DNA from: Paludibacter sp.
GTDB lineage: Bacteria > Bacteroidota > Bacteroidia > Bacteroidales > Paludibacteraceae
DNA length: 64,000 nucleotides
Assembly (NCBI GenBank): GCA_028690665.1
Contig: JAQVAV010000003.1
Coordinates: 248,001-312,000, forward strand
Reading direction: 5' to 3'
Position numbers and translations under genes: made by a program. This document shows, piece after piece, positions 19,856-26,620 of this stretch (position 1 is its first letter; each line of letters starts with the position of its first letter). The notes under the pieces are model-generated. The model had not been told where the DNA came from and made no database searches. It saw only the letters and a list, made by a program, of their open reading frames with translations.

Positions 19856-20095
19856 CTATTTTAGATACAACCCCCCGTCCATAATATCGCCGATATACTC
19901 CATTTCAGAAACATCAATACCTTTCATCAATTCAGACACACCCGGATAAACCGCAACAAGTATTTTGCCCTCTTCATTGATACGGCTTACAATATTTGAA
20001 ATTTTATCAAAATCACCCATAACAGCATATTGAAGCAAAAACCAAAGGTCTTTTGGCACACTATCGGGTTTATCTATTTGGGTGAAGTCGTTCAT
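19856..20095 (-). CDS. Small element protein, unknown (79 aa)
   Basis: I do not recognise it. It is an acidic, soluble 79-aa protein (MNDFTQIDKPDSVPKDLW to DIMDGGLYLK) with no membrane segment. It is the last gene of the element. A palindromic operator with two TACATTTG boxes lies directly upstream (20111-20142), so it is probably transcribed on its own and controlled with the rest of the element. Confidence 0.6.
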   Translation of the reverse strand: MNDFTQIDKPDSVPKDLWFLLQYAVMGDFDKISNIVSRINEEGKILVAVYPGVSELMKGIDVSEMEYIGDIMDGGLYLK

Positions 20096-20110
20096 TGCTA
20101 TTGTAGTTTA

Positions 20111-20142
20111 TGCAAATGTAATGCAATTGCATTGCAAATGTA
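20111..20142 (-). promoter_or_regulatory. Promoter/operator of orf79 with palindrome
   Basis: The perfect 14-bp palindrome AATGCAATTGCATT (20120-20133) is flanked by two TGCAAATG copies (20111-20118, 20133-20140). On the minus strand these give two TACATTTG -7-like boxes. The 16-mer at 20123-20138 matches 25773-25788, upstream of the excisionase-like gene, at 15 of 16 positions, suggesting that one regulator binds both. Confidence 0.6.
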
Positions 20143-20226
20143 TTATAATGATACACTTAAATGCGCCTAAATACCAAAATCGTGTACATTTCCGTGTACG
20201 CATTTCATAACTCGCTGATATTCAAT

Positions 20227-20259
20227 AAGGGTTGTAGAACCACAAGTTCTACAACCCTT
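20227..20259 (-). terminator. Strong bidirectional terminator in the element
   Basis: A perfect 14-bp stem (20227-20240 with 20246-20259) with a 5-base loop and a T run on the plus-strand side. It ends the DUF3853-orf105-orf68b transcript 34 bases after its last stop. Confidence 0.75.
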
Positions 20260-20292
20260 TTTCTGCCATACTGTCATATCAAAACAGCGGTT

Positions 20293-20499
20293 TTATTCAA
20301 TAGAATTACCGTTTCTTACTTCATTCAATTTATTGAATACATTCACAATACACCGTATCAAGTGGTGATTTTGTTGAAGTTCTTCCGGCGTGTCGCCTGT
20401 ATCACATCCCAAATACCCATTGAAAATATCGTTTAATCTCTTTTCAATTTCAGCGGAATTGTAGCCATACATTATGTGTTCAATTTCATTCAGTTTCAT
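20293..20499 (-). CDS. Small element protein, unknown (68 aa)
   Basis: Not recognised. The ATG at 20499 (MKLNEIEHIMYGYNSAEIE) is chosen because it follows a purine-rich site and overlaps the previous stop by 14 bases, as in coupled genes. A longer frame from 20544 starts with a non-ATG codon. The product is helical and soluble (LNDIFNGYLG, HHLIRCIVNVFNKL). It is the third gene of the unit beginning with DUF3853. Confidence 0.5.
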   Translation of the reverse strand: MKLNEIEHIMYGYNSAEIEKRLNDIFNGYLGCDTGDTPEELQQNHHLIRCIVNVFNKLNEVRNGNSIE

Positions 20500-20803
20500 T
20501 CTTGCAAACTTTGATATTAGACAATTTGAAACATAAATTTTCAAACCACCACCGCAAACGATGAAAAGCGGATATTTTCACTTTCTCAAAAACGGGCTTA
20601 CCTGAAACAAAAACGGGTGGTTGTGTATTCCCGGATTTAACGCCAAGCCAAATTTTGCCATTAAATAGAATAGAAAAACGCTCTTTTATAGTCGGTTTCC
20701 AACACGATATACATTGCTTTTCATCAGTCCAATAATTCAAATCGGCATTGCCGTTTGTTCCTTTGCTTGTTTTTGTTGCTTGTAAAAAATAAATTGGTTT
20801 CAT
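20486..20803 (-). CDS. Small element protein, unknown (105 aa)
   Basis: Not recognised. The basic 105-aa protein (MKPIYFLQATKTSKGTNGN) has a CISCW motif near residue 33, aromatic residues (HRLRWWFENLCFKL) and a Lys/Cys-rich tail. It resembles small accessory genes of Bacteroidota mobile elements, but I can name no family. It starts 7 bases after the DUF3853 stop, so the two are probably cotranscribed. Confidence 0.55.
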   Translation of the reverse strand: MKPIYFLQATKTSKGTNGNADLNYWTDEKQCISCWKPTIKERFSILFNGKIWLGVKSGNTQPPVFVSGKPVFEKVKISAFHRLRWWFENLCFKLSNIKVCKNETE

Positions 20804-20810
20804 CTGTTTA

Positions 20811-21095
20811 TTATTTTGGTTGTTTCATAAGTTCCAATGCCAAATCCGCATCAACGGTTATCATCCGCCCGCATTGCGATATTGCCCGGTTAATCTTTCC
20901 GCTTGCCTTTATCCGGTTGGCGGTGGTCATTGAGCAATTGAGTAGTTGGGCAATGCCTGCAATGCCGTAAACAAGCCGTTTTTGGGGCATTTCAGTTTCT
21001 TTTAAAACAATTGGTTGTCTTTGCTCCAATAATTGCAAGAACTCGCCAACGGTCAATTGCCAAATGGGTTTATTCAAATCAATATCCGTTTTCAT
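20811..21095 (-). CDS. DUF3853 family protein
   Basis: About 95 aa from the ATG at 21095 (MKTDIDLNKPIWQLTVGEFLQL). The N-terminal LNKPIWQLTVGEF and the C-terminal helix-turn-helix region VYGIAGIAQLLNCSMTTANRIKASGKINRAI are characteristic of DUF3853, a family common on mobile elements of Bacteroidota. The second half looks like a small DNA-binding HTH of the excisionase/MerR type. It leads a three-gene unit and may be a regulator or directionality factor. The function is an inference. Confidence 0.8.
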   Translation of the reverse strand: MKTDIDLNKPIWQLTVGEFLQLLEQRQPIVLKETEMPQKRLVYGIAGIAQLLNCSMTTANRIKASGKINRAISQCGRMITVDADLALELMKQPK

Positions 21096-21243
21096 ATTCA
21101 AATTTTATATTGTTTATGTTGCAAAGTTCAAATAATCTTTCTAAAAAAACAACGTTGATTCAAAACTTTGTTTACCTTTGCATCTGAATATCAATGATGT
21201 GTGTATCACTATAACACACCTCCATTAAATTAAGAAGCACAAA
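21096..21243 (-). promoter_or_regulatory. Leader and promoter region of the DUF3853 unit
   Basis: Non-coding between the DUF3853 start and the terminator at 21244. It contains several CAAAG/CTTTG words and an ACACAC/GTGTGT pair at about 21199-21219. No box matches the -7 consensus exactly, so the promoter position is unclear. Confidence 0.3.
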
Positions 21244-21273
21244 AAAGCCCCAAACATCAACATTTAGGGCTTT
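21244..21273 (-). terminator. Terminator of the orf101-orf88 unit
   Basis: An 11-bp stem (21244-21254 with 21263-21273, one wobble) followed on the minus strand by T6. It lies 22 bases after the orf88 stop. Confidence 0.75.
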
Positions 21274-21295
21274 CAAATAAAGGTCTTGTTTCAAC

Positions 21296-21562
21296 TTATC
21301 TCAATCGGTTCTTTTCATAAGCCAAAGCCCCGTTTTTGAGCGTTTCCAATTGCTTTATTAAGCTTTCCGTTTGCTCTACATCAAACAACAACATAACGGC
21401 TTTTTGTGGCTTGTTTTGTTCAATATAAAGGCATATTCCCGGGCAAAGTTCCTTTTCTCCTTTACTGTCTTGCAAAGTTGTTTTTGCGAGCTGAATAGTT
21501 ACCCCAACATCGCTTTGGCTCTTAACCGCAACTTCTGATTGCATCAAATTGTTTTGTTCCAT
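21296..21562 (-). CDS. Small element protein, unknown (88 aa)
   Basis: Not recognised. The 88-aa soluble protein (MEQNNLMQSEVAVKSQ) has a beta-rich centre (VTIQLAKTTLQ, GICLYIEQN, AVMLLFDVEQTESLIKQL) and a basic end (YEKNRLR). It is the last gene of its unit, immediately before a terminator and downstream of a stable hairpin in the 83-base gap after orf230. The size and fold would suit a small ssDNA- or RNA-binding protein, but nothing proves this. Confidence 0.55.
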   Translation of the reverse strand: MEQNNLMQSEVAVKSQSDVGVTIQLAKTTLQDSKGEKELCPGICLYIEQNKPQKAVMLLFDVEQTESLIKQLETLKNGALAYEKNRLR

Positions 21563-21600
21563 TTGCTTTGAATTTTTATTAAATTACTTTTCTGTCTTAT

Positions 21601-21635
21601 TTCCACGGCAAGGTTTATGAGACAATGCCGTGGAA
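21601..21635. other. Stable hairpin between orf230 and orf88
   Basis: The perfect 10-bp stem TTCCACGGCA / TGCCGTGGAA encloses a 15-base loop. It has no T tail on either strand, so it is not a simple terminator. An mRNA processing or stability element, or a structure used in single-stranded DNA, are the alternatives. Confidence 0.55.
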
Positions 21636-21645
21636 TATTACACGG

Positions 21646-22338
21646 TTAATCAACCGTTGTTTCAGGGTCAAAATTGATTGATTTTGCCTTGAATACCAGT
21701 CGGTCTGTATTTGGGTCTTTGCTTGTTTCAAACAAACCACGTGGAAACAAAGACAATGCGTTTTGTGCTGAAATACTTAACTGTGAACCATCTGATTCAT
21801 GTACTGCCACCATCATATCGTACATCTTTTGCATATCGTTTACAAGCGATTGTTGTAAAGCATACATATTTGCCCCTGCGGTTGTCGCCGTGTACACTTT
21901 GACACTTTCACGGATTGAATCTTTCACGGATTCAACCAATAAAACTTTGCCATCATCTGAAACATCAAACCAATCAAATAACTTTGGGTCATTTAAGCGT
22001 AAACCATTGAAAAGACCAAGATAATTGTTATTGAATATCTCGGCGGATTTACGCACATTATCCATACGTTTATTGGATTCACCACCAAAAACAACAGCCA
22101 ACATTTGAGCTGTCTTACTATCCTCTTTTTCAAGATTATTAGATTGGTCATAAACTGATTGAATGTTGTTTGAATTATTGCTTATTGCATCAATAATTTG
22201 TTCCTTGGTTGGCACACCAATACCCAATCCGGCAATGGCACTTGCTAAAATCCCAACACGTTTGATATACTCGGTTTCCACTTGCTGAATGTGCTTATTT
22301 GCCAATTCTGCGTTTTCTTCAATTAAAATTTTTTTCAT
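21646..22338 (-). CDS. Element protein of unknown function (230 aa)
   Basis: Not recognised. It is mainly helical, with an acidic start (MKKILIEENAELANKHIQQV), an Ala/Gly segment (GILASAIAGLGIGVP) too short to be a confident membrane helix, and a C-terminal part with FDVSDDGKVLLVESV and NALSLFPRGLFET. It begins 2 bases after the stop of orf99, so the pair is probably translated together. It is large for this element and could be a structural, packaging-interference or plasmid-maintenance protein. No motif decides. Confidence 0.6.
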   Translation of the reverse strand: MKKILIEENAELANKHIQQVETEYIKRVGILASAIAGLGIGVPTKEQIIDAISNNSNNIQSVYDQSNNLEKEDSKTAQMLAVVFGGESNKRMDNVRKSAEIFNNNYLGLFNGLRLNDPKLFDWFDVSDDGKVLLVESVKDSIRESVKVYTATTAGANMYALQQSLVNDMQKMYDMMVAVHESDGSQLSISAQNALSLFPRGLFETSKDPNTDRLVFKAKSINFDPETTVD

Positions 22339-22340
22339 AA

Positions 22341-22640
22341 TTAAATTTCTTTACCTGTTAATACTGAATTACCTGTTGCTTTCAAATCCGTTGCCGCTTC
22401 ACCTTGGGGTGAATAATTACGATTGTTGAGGGCTTCAACTTTGCGCCCGCCCAACAAATCATCTTTTTTGGAGGCAACGTATTGTTTGACTGCCTCGGAA
22501 ACACCATTATCGGGTTTGTCTGCCTCTGTTGGGGTTTCTTTGTTTGCGGTTTCTCCAAACCTCTCAATTAGAGGCGCAACCGCTTCATTTACTGCGGCAC
22601 TTATCATTTCCGCAATTTCTTCTTTACTGTAATCTGCCAT
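22341..22640 (-). CDS. Acidic element protein, unknown (99 aa)
   Basis: Not recognised. An N-terminal helix (YSKEEIAEMISAAVNEAVAPLIERF) is followed by a Thr/Glu/Pro-rich linker and a basic tail (VASKKDDLLGGRKVEAL, NRNYSPQGEAATDL). Low-complexity helical proteins of this kind occur in phage assembly modules as scaffolds, but that is only a resemblance in composition. It is directly upstream of orf230. Confidence 0.55.
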   Translation of the reverse strand: MADYSKEEIAEMISAAVNEAVAPLIERFGETANKETPTEADKPDNGVSEAVKQYVASKKDDLLGGRKVEALNNRNYSPQGEAATDLKATGNSVLTGKEI

Positions 22641-22730
22641 AATTTGATTTTTTAATTATTAAACGCCCGGTTTAGTGCCAGCACGCTGATATAGCCCGGC
22701 GCAATGTCAACGTGTGGACTAATTTTGCTT
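22641..22730 (-). other. GC-rich non-coding gap in the element
   Basis: This short gap between orf68 and orf99 is richer in GC than its surroundings. It holds the palindrome GTGCCAGCAC (22675-22684) and two GCCCGG copies (22665-22670, 22694-22699). It could be a structured leader or a replication signal. No terminator pattern is seen. Confidence 0.35.
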
Positions 22731-22937
22731 TTACATATATTCAACTTCAAACCCCAATTTTCTATGGAGTTCTTTTATCAGGTCGTTCAACTCATCATCT
22801 GTTAAGTTGTTGTACCTCGTAGATATTAGGCTTTCCAACGTTTCTAAATCGGAATAGTCAAAATATCCCCTTTTCAATGCCTTTAACAGCATTATTTTCA
22901 TATCCCTATCAATGGGAGTTCTTGTATTAGCATTCAT
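22731..22937 (-). CDS. Small helical element protein, unknown (68 aa)
   Basis: Not recognised. The ATG at 22937 (MNANTRTPIDRDMKIMLLKAL) overlaps the end of orf101 by 11 bases, supporting translational coupling. The product is charged and helical (YSDLETLESLI, DDELNDLIKELHRKLGFEVEYM) with no membrane part. A partner of orf101 is likely from the overlap. Confidence 0.55.
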   Translation of the reverse strand: MNANTRTPIDRDMKIMLLKALKRGYFDYSDLETLESLISTRYNNLTDDELNDLIKELHRKLGFEVEYM

Positions 22938-23232
22938 TTTCTTCAATATTTTGGGTTATTTCTAAAACAATATTGTCAAGTTGTTCATCTGTCAAGTTGT
23001 TGAAGTCAATTTGGGCTTGCACACTTTGCATTTTTGGTACGGTATAACTCATAAACTTTTCAAGAATCAATAATCTATCCTTTGGTTCAATCGCTTTCAA
23101 ATCTCGCTCAATTTGCCGTCTGTTTTTCTCAATCAACTGTGAAAGCCATTGCCTTACTTTTGTTGTTGTTTTATTGGGGCTTCCTTTTGGTCGCCCGTTT
23201 GGATTGCCCGTTTTTCCTTTTGGCTGTGCCAT
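22927..23232 (-). CDS. DUF5681-like small DNA-binding protein (101 aa)
   Basis: The N-terminus KGKTGNPNGRPKGSPNKTT is the Gly/Pro/Asn-rich basic signature seen in DUF5681-type phage and mobile-element proteins, often next to terminase genes. It is followed by a helical segment (VRQWLSQLIEKNRRQIERDLKAI) and DRLLILEKFMSYTVPKMQSV. The last third (IDFNNLTDEQLDNIV) resembles terminase small-subunit tails. No large terminase is present, so if it binds a packaging site it would have to work with a helper phage. That is an inference. Confidence 0.6.
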   Translation of the reverse strand: MAQPKGKTGNPNGRPKGSPNKTTTKVRQWLSQLIEKNRRQIERDLKAIEPKDRLLILEKFMSYTVPKMQSVQAQIDFNNLTDEQLDNIVLEITQNIEENEC

Positions 23233-23270
23233 AATTCAATGTATTTTAATGTTGTTTTCATTCAATATCG

Positions 23271-23312
23271 TTACCAAATAATGGTAACAAATCACACTTT
23301 ACTATAAGGGAA
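23271..23312 (-). repeat. 42-bp direct repeat copy B, after orf181
   Basis: 35 of 42 bases match 24821-24862, and the last 12 (TACTATAAGGGAA region) are identical. It contains the perfect dyad GTTACCA-N5-TGGTAAC (23270-23288). It begins directly after the orf181 stop and lies 39 bases upstream of the orf101 start. Candidate replication origin or repressor operator. Confidence 0.75.
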
Positions 23313-23313
23313 A

Positions 23314-23859
23314 TTATTCATTACCCATTGGTTTTCTCAATAAGTTTAATGCTTCATCATCTAAGAATTTTTTAAGCTGTTTTGTCTCAAAGCCAAGTTT
23401 TTTCAAGTTTTCAATCATTTCATACTCTAAACCAAGGAATGTATCAAACCATTTGCTTAGCGTAAAATTGGCAATATCATTGCTTTTGTTGCAAGCTGAA
23501 ATTATTGATAGTAAGTTCTTGTGCATATTAGGTAAAGCAATCTTTGTAAACTCTAACAACTGTTTTAAATTAAACTCTTTGAGAACTTTACCTTTACTAA
23601 AAGCTACTTCAAATATGTTTTGAGAAATAATATCGCATCTTTCAATTTCCATCAATAAAAATCTTAAAGAATCAAGGTTCGGCACACACCACATTAAACG
23701 CCTCAAATAATAATCAAACCCTAATTCCAACATATCAACCCGCATTCCATAAATACCCAAATCGCTTATTTCCAATATTGTTTCTTTGCCAAAATCCAAA
23801 ATAGCATCAGTAAAAGGACTTTTTTCTAAAAAATTGACTCTAAAAATCATATGTGTCAT
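23314..23859 (-). CDS. Element protein of unknown function (181 aa)
   Basis: Not recognised. The 181-aa protein is Leu- and Phe-rich and helical (VDMLELGFDYYLRRLMWCVPNLDSL, KEFNLKQLLEFTKIALPNMHKNLL) without a clear transmembrane segment. It starts 12 bases after the rep stop (MTHMIFRV, with a second ATG three codons on). With rep it forms a two-gene cassette bracketed by the 42-bp repeats, which makes it a candidate replication accessory or cargo gene. Confidence 0.6.
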   Translation of the reverse strand: MTHMIFRVNFLEKSPFTDAILDFGKETILEISDLGIYGMRVDMLELGFDYYLRRLMWCVPNLDSLRFLLMEIERCDIISQNIFEVAFSKGKVLKEFNLKQLLEFTKIALPNMHKNLLSIISACNKSNDIANFTLSKWFDTFLGLEYEMIENLKKLGFETKQLKKFLDDEALNLLRKPMGNE

Positions 23860-23871
23860 ACAAATAATAAT

Positions 23872-24819
23872 TTAACGTTTATAGGACAAAATATTTCTAA
23901 CCTCTGAATCTAATTCAGTAACCAAATCATCCGCTTTGGTAATATCCGCTTTGTTGGATATTTCCTTTAATTTTGCCTTAAGCCGGGTATAGTATTTCCT
24001 ATCCTCAAACACCTTGTTTTGTTTCATATCTTGCAAAATGCTTTGTACTTCATCAGGTTTCAATTTGTGCAACGCAATAGCGCAAACAAAGTCTGTTGCA
24101 TCCGATACGGTTTTAATTTTTTCCATCGCTTCAAAATTTGGAGTTCGCTTTTTATCTATATTGAAATACCCATCAGCCCAAAGGCTTATCACTTTGCCAT
24201 AAAACTTTGCATCAAACAGCGTGTTTCCCTTTATTTCAGGCTCTTTTAGCTGTTGGGGTAAACGTGTATTCCATCGGGCTTCATACCGCAATAAATTTGA
24301 GCCTGAAAACACATCAGGCATTACACCCTTACGGCTCAATACTTCACGGGCTTTGTCATAGAATATCAAGGCTCTTTTTTGCTCTTTTCCCTTGTTATGG
24401 TAGTAAAGGGTATTGTTGGTCGCCTGAACCCGATTAAAGTTTCTACATAGCCCCAAAACATCGTAATAACCATTTGCCGGGTGTTGCATTATAAAGTTTG
24501 TCGATACATCAATACGGGTAACGCAAGCCCTTAATAAATCCAAATGAATAGAATCCGATAATTTAGCAACGGCTTCTTTTACTTGATTTCTGTTTAGCGT
24601 GTATGTGTTATCAGGAAAAAGAAACTTTGCCAAACTGCCTTTGATTGACACGCCTGCCATAGATACCGTTACTTTCAAATTATCAATGTTTCCAACACTC
24701 CAAAATTCTCCCGTGTCTTTGTTTACGGTTTCTTTAGAGTTCGTCAAATATTGCGTTGATTTTTCCAAATCTGAACCGGCTTCAATCCGATTCAACCAAA
24801 AGTTTACAGTATCATACAT
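23872..24819 (-). CDS. Replication initiator, phage gene II/X-like
   Basis: About 315 aa from the ATG at 24819 (MYDTVNFWLNRIEAG). A TTG seven codons upstream is less likely. The central segment CVTRIDVSTNFIM, then YYHNKGKEQKRALIFYDKAREVLSRKG and LLRYEARWNTRLPQQL, matches the pattern of filamentous-phage pII/pX and related plasmid replication proteins. Those proteins nick DNA through a tyrosine and start rolling-circle replication (known). FYDKARE and YYTRLKAKLKEI supply candidate tyrosines. A 42-bp repeat with a near dyad abuts its start, where a double-strand origin or operator would be expected. It is the strongest functional clue in the element. Confidence 0.78.
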   Translation of the reverse strand: MYDTVNFWLNRIEAGSDLEKSTQYLTNSKETVNKDTGEFWSVGNIDNLKVTVSMAGVSIKGSLAKFLFPDNTYTLNRNQVKEAVAKLSDSIHLDLLRACVTRIDVSTNFIMQHPANGYYDVLGLCRNFNRVQATNNTLYYHNKGKEQKRALIFYDKAREVLSRKGVMPDVFSGSNLLRYEARWNTRLPQQLKEPEIKGNTLFDAKFYGKVISLWADGYFNIDKKRTPNFEAMEKIKTVSDATDFVCAIALHKLKPDEVQSILQDMKQNKVFEDRKYYTRLKAKLKEISNKADITKADDLVTELDSEVRNILSYKR

Positions 24820-24820
24820 G

Positions 24821-24862
24821 TTACCAAATTTTGGGTACAAATTACATCTTACTATAAGGGAA
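24821..24862 (-). repeat. 42-bp direct repeat copy A, before rep
   Basis: Matches 23271-23312 at 35 of 42 positions. It overlaps the last codons of orf187 and ends next to the rep ATG. The dyad GTTACCA-N5-TGGGTAC (24820-24838) is imperfect in one arm, unlike copy B. The two copies are 1550 bases apart. Confidence 0.75.
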
Positions 24863-25415
24863 TTGCCGTTTTTGCCTGTTTCCGCAATTGTGCCAAAACT
24901 TCATCCAACCCGCCAAATGAAAGTTGTTTCCGGTACGCATCAATAAGCAACCGCCCGCCCTCGATTACCAACACTTCCAAAGTCTGCATATCCTTTGAGA
25001 AGAGGAATAGAAAAGCATCGTTTCTTTGTCCGTACATCGGATTTTTAACGCCCCCTTTAAGCGTTTCCCGGTCGCTTGGTTCGCCACTCGCAAATAGTGT
25101 CTGTTTACCGTCCGCATACTGAAAGCGTATGCCTGAAAAGTTGATTGCTTTGCTTTTGACGGGGGTACATTGCAAATAATATTCCGGTGTTGTGCCGTCC
25201 TGTTTGCGGTACTCGTTTTTGTCGGTCGGAATAAGATTGAAAAACAAAATACCTTTGTAGTTTTTCAGTTTGTCCAATGCTTCCCAATACCCGGCAATGG
25301 CTGTTAGGTCAAATCTTGGTTGCTTCCTTGGTTCGGTAACGCCTTTACGGGTTACGTTCTTGTATTGCTGCAGCTGTTCAAAGCGGAAATAAGCGGATAT
25401 ATTGGGGGTTATCAT
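24852..25415 (-). CDS. Element protein of unknown function (187 aa)
   Basis: Not recognised. Its start overlaps the stop of the HTH gene as ATGA, and its stop lies 32 bases before rep, so it links regulator and replication genes in one unit. The sequence (TPNISAYFRFEQLQQYKNVTR, GILFFNLIPTDKNEYRKQDG, NFSGIRFQYADGKQTLFASG) looks like a compact alpha/beta protein. From position it could be a single-strand DNA-binding or replication accessory protein, but I see no diagnostic motif. Confidence 0.6.
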   Translation of the reverse strand: MITPNISAYFRFEQLQQYKNVTRKGVTEPRKQPRFDLTAIAGYWEALDKLKNYKGILFFNLIPTDKNEYRKQDGTTPEYYLQCTPVKSKAINFSGIRFQYADGKQTLFASGEPSDRETLKGGVKNPMYGQRNDAFLFLFSKDMQTLEVLVIEGGRLLIDAYRKQLSFGGLDEVLAQLRKQAKTAIPL

Positions 25416-25717
25416 CTTGCACCCCCTTTCTTTGGAAATTTGCCGGTAACTACATAGGTGGTTGCTTCTTGTTCAATTTCTTGTTTTGTGGCTACTCGGT
25501 TTTGTTTCATCCAATTTTCAACCTCTGTACGGTCAAAATATATCTGTTTTCCATTGGGTCGGTAAAAGGGTATTGAGTGGCTACAAGTAGCTTTGTAAAG
25601 CCACGATTTGCTTAATCCCGTAAGCAATGCCACATCATCCAAACAAAGTACATTCTTTGAAGCCAATAGGCTGTTACGCTCGATTCTGTCAAGCTGATTT
25701 AAAATTCTTTCTTCCAT
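25412..25717 (-). CDS. Excisionase-like helix-turn-helix protein
   Basis: 101 aa from the ATG at 25717 (MEERILNQLDRIERN). A MerR/excisionase-type winged HTH (HTH_17) spans about residues 25-80: VLCLDDVALLTGLSKSWLYKAT, then IPFYRPNGKQIYFDRTEVENWMKQNR, the usual wing and closing helix. Such proteins in Bacteroidota elements bend DNA at attachment sites or regulate replication genes (known for the family). A palindromic sequence shared with the orf79 promoter lies about 55 bases upstream. It is followed by orf187 and rep. Confidence 0.85.
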   Translation of the reverse strand: MEERILNQLDRIERNSLLASKNVLCLDDVALLTGLSKSWLYKATCSHSIPFYRPNGKQIYFDRTEVENWMKQNRVATKQEIEQEATTYVVTGKFPKKGGAR

Positions 25718-25772
25718 TTTTGCATAAATCAAAAAGTTAATGAATCGGGCTTGTACTTTGCCCTTTTAACTC

Positions 25773-25788
25773 GCAATTGCAATGCAAA
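25773..25788 (-). promoter_or_regulatory. Candidate operator upstream of the HTH gene
   Basis: GCAATTGCAATGCAAA differs at one position from 20123-20138, upstream of orf79. The spacing to the HTH start is about 55 bases. Probable site of an element-encoded regulator. Confidence 0.5.
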
Positions 25789-25811
25789 AATCAGAAATGA
25801 ATGAAAAGAAA

Positions 25812-25840
25812 AAGGGCTACAATATGCTACTGTAACCCTT
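25812..25840 (-). terminator. Terminator of the int-orf246 transcript
   Basis: A 10-bp stem (25812-25821 with 25831-25840, one wobble) followed on the minus strand by a run rich in T (TTTTTCTTTT). It lies 26 bases after the orf246 stop and separates the integrase unit from the replication unit. Confidence 0.7.
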
Positions 25841-25865
25841 ACTGTAATATGTGTAATGTATCAAA

Positions 25866-26606
25866 CTACGTGGTCAAAAGACTATCTAAATCATTAAACT
25901 TCTTGGGCTTGTCTTTCCATCCTTTTTTGATTCTACTAACCGTGTTTTTCATTGTATCAGTGTTTGGTATTTTGCTTTTTATGAGAAATACACTTTTGGT
26001 TATTACCCAAAGCCGTGTTCCATCGCTATCACCAAACATCTCATTTACAAGGTGTGCCAACAATTCTTGGTCTTTTGCCCACTTCAAAGGCTGTACTTGC
26101 TCATTACCATCAACAGCTCCGCACACACATAACCATGCGTTTAAATCGCTGTCAGAATGTAGATAACCGCCTTTTTTCAACTTTTCAAATATTGTTTTAA
26201 GGTTCTCCTTTGTTTCTTTGGAATTGAAATGTATATCATCATGGATTGTAAGTTTTGTCGGGGTTGTGTTTATATCCATCTGTGAATTTTCTGTTTGTTG
26301 GTTTTGGACTACATTACGCAAAGACCGGATACAGTTTGTAATACTCAATCTTGTTTTTGGTTCAATATCACACCAACTATTTATTTGAAACAAGGTGGCT
26401 CGTTTTATCTTTTCTATTTCAACGATTATATTTGTATTCCCTGACATCTTGAAATAGGCTTCAATCTCCGTTCCCATATCACCAATTTTGCCCAAATCAT
26501 CAATTAAAGCAATAGGAAAAATCAATTGCTTTTTTAGATATAAATCAGCCGTTTCAATAATCCGATTGAGTTTTACAATGGTTTTGTATATGTCTATTTT
26601 TTCCAT
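25866..26606 (-). CDS. Element protein of unknown function (246 aa)
   Basis: Not recognised. The N-terminal half is helical (IYKTIVKLNRIIETADLYLKKQL, ISLIDDLGKIGDMGTEIEAYF region), then a polar linker (about 105-130), then a C-terminal part with KLKKGGYLHSDSDLNAWLCVCGA and PLKWAKDQELLAHLVNEMFG. Proteins with a similar two-part plan sit beside integrases in other Bacteroidota elements, where their role is unclear. Its start is 14 bases after the int stop and a terminator follows, so it is cotranscribed with int only. A role in integration or its control is inferred. Confidence 0.6.
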   Translation of the reverse strand: MEKIDIYKTIVKLNRIIETADLYLKKQLIFPIALIDDLGKIGDMGTEIEAYFKMSGNTNIIVEIEKIKRATLFQINSWCDIEPKTRLSITNCIRSLRNVVQNQQTENSQMDINTTPTKLTIHDDIHFNSKETKENLKTIFEKLKKGGYLHSDSDLNAWLCVCGAVDGNEQVQPLKWAKDQELLAHLVNEMFGDSDGTRLWVITKSVFLIKSKIPNTDTMKNTVSRIKKGWKDKPKKFNDLDSLLTT

Positions 26607-26620
26607 ATCTGCAATATTCT

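Noticed and set aside
19590..19860. tRNA gene as the insertion target
   Set aside because: No cloverleaf sequence is present. The duplicated bases are the last codons of mnmE.
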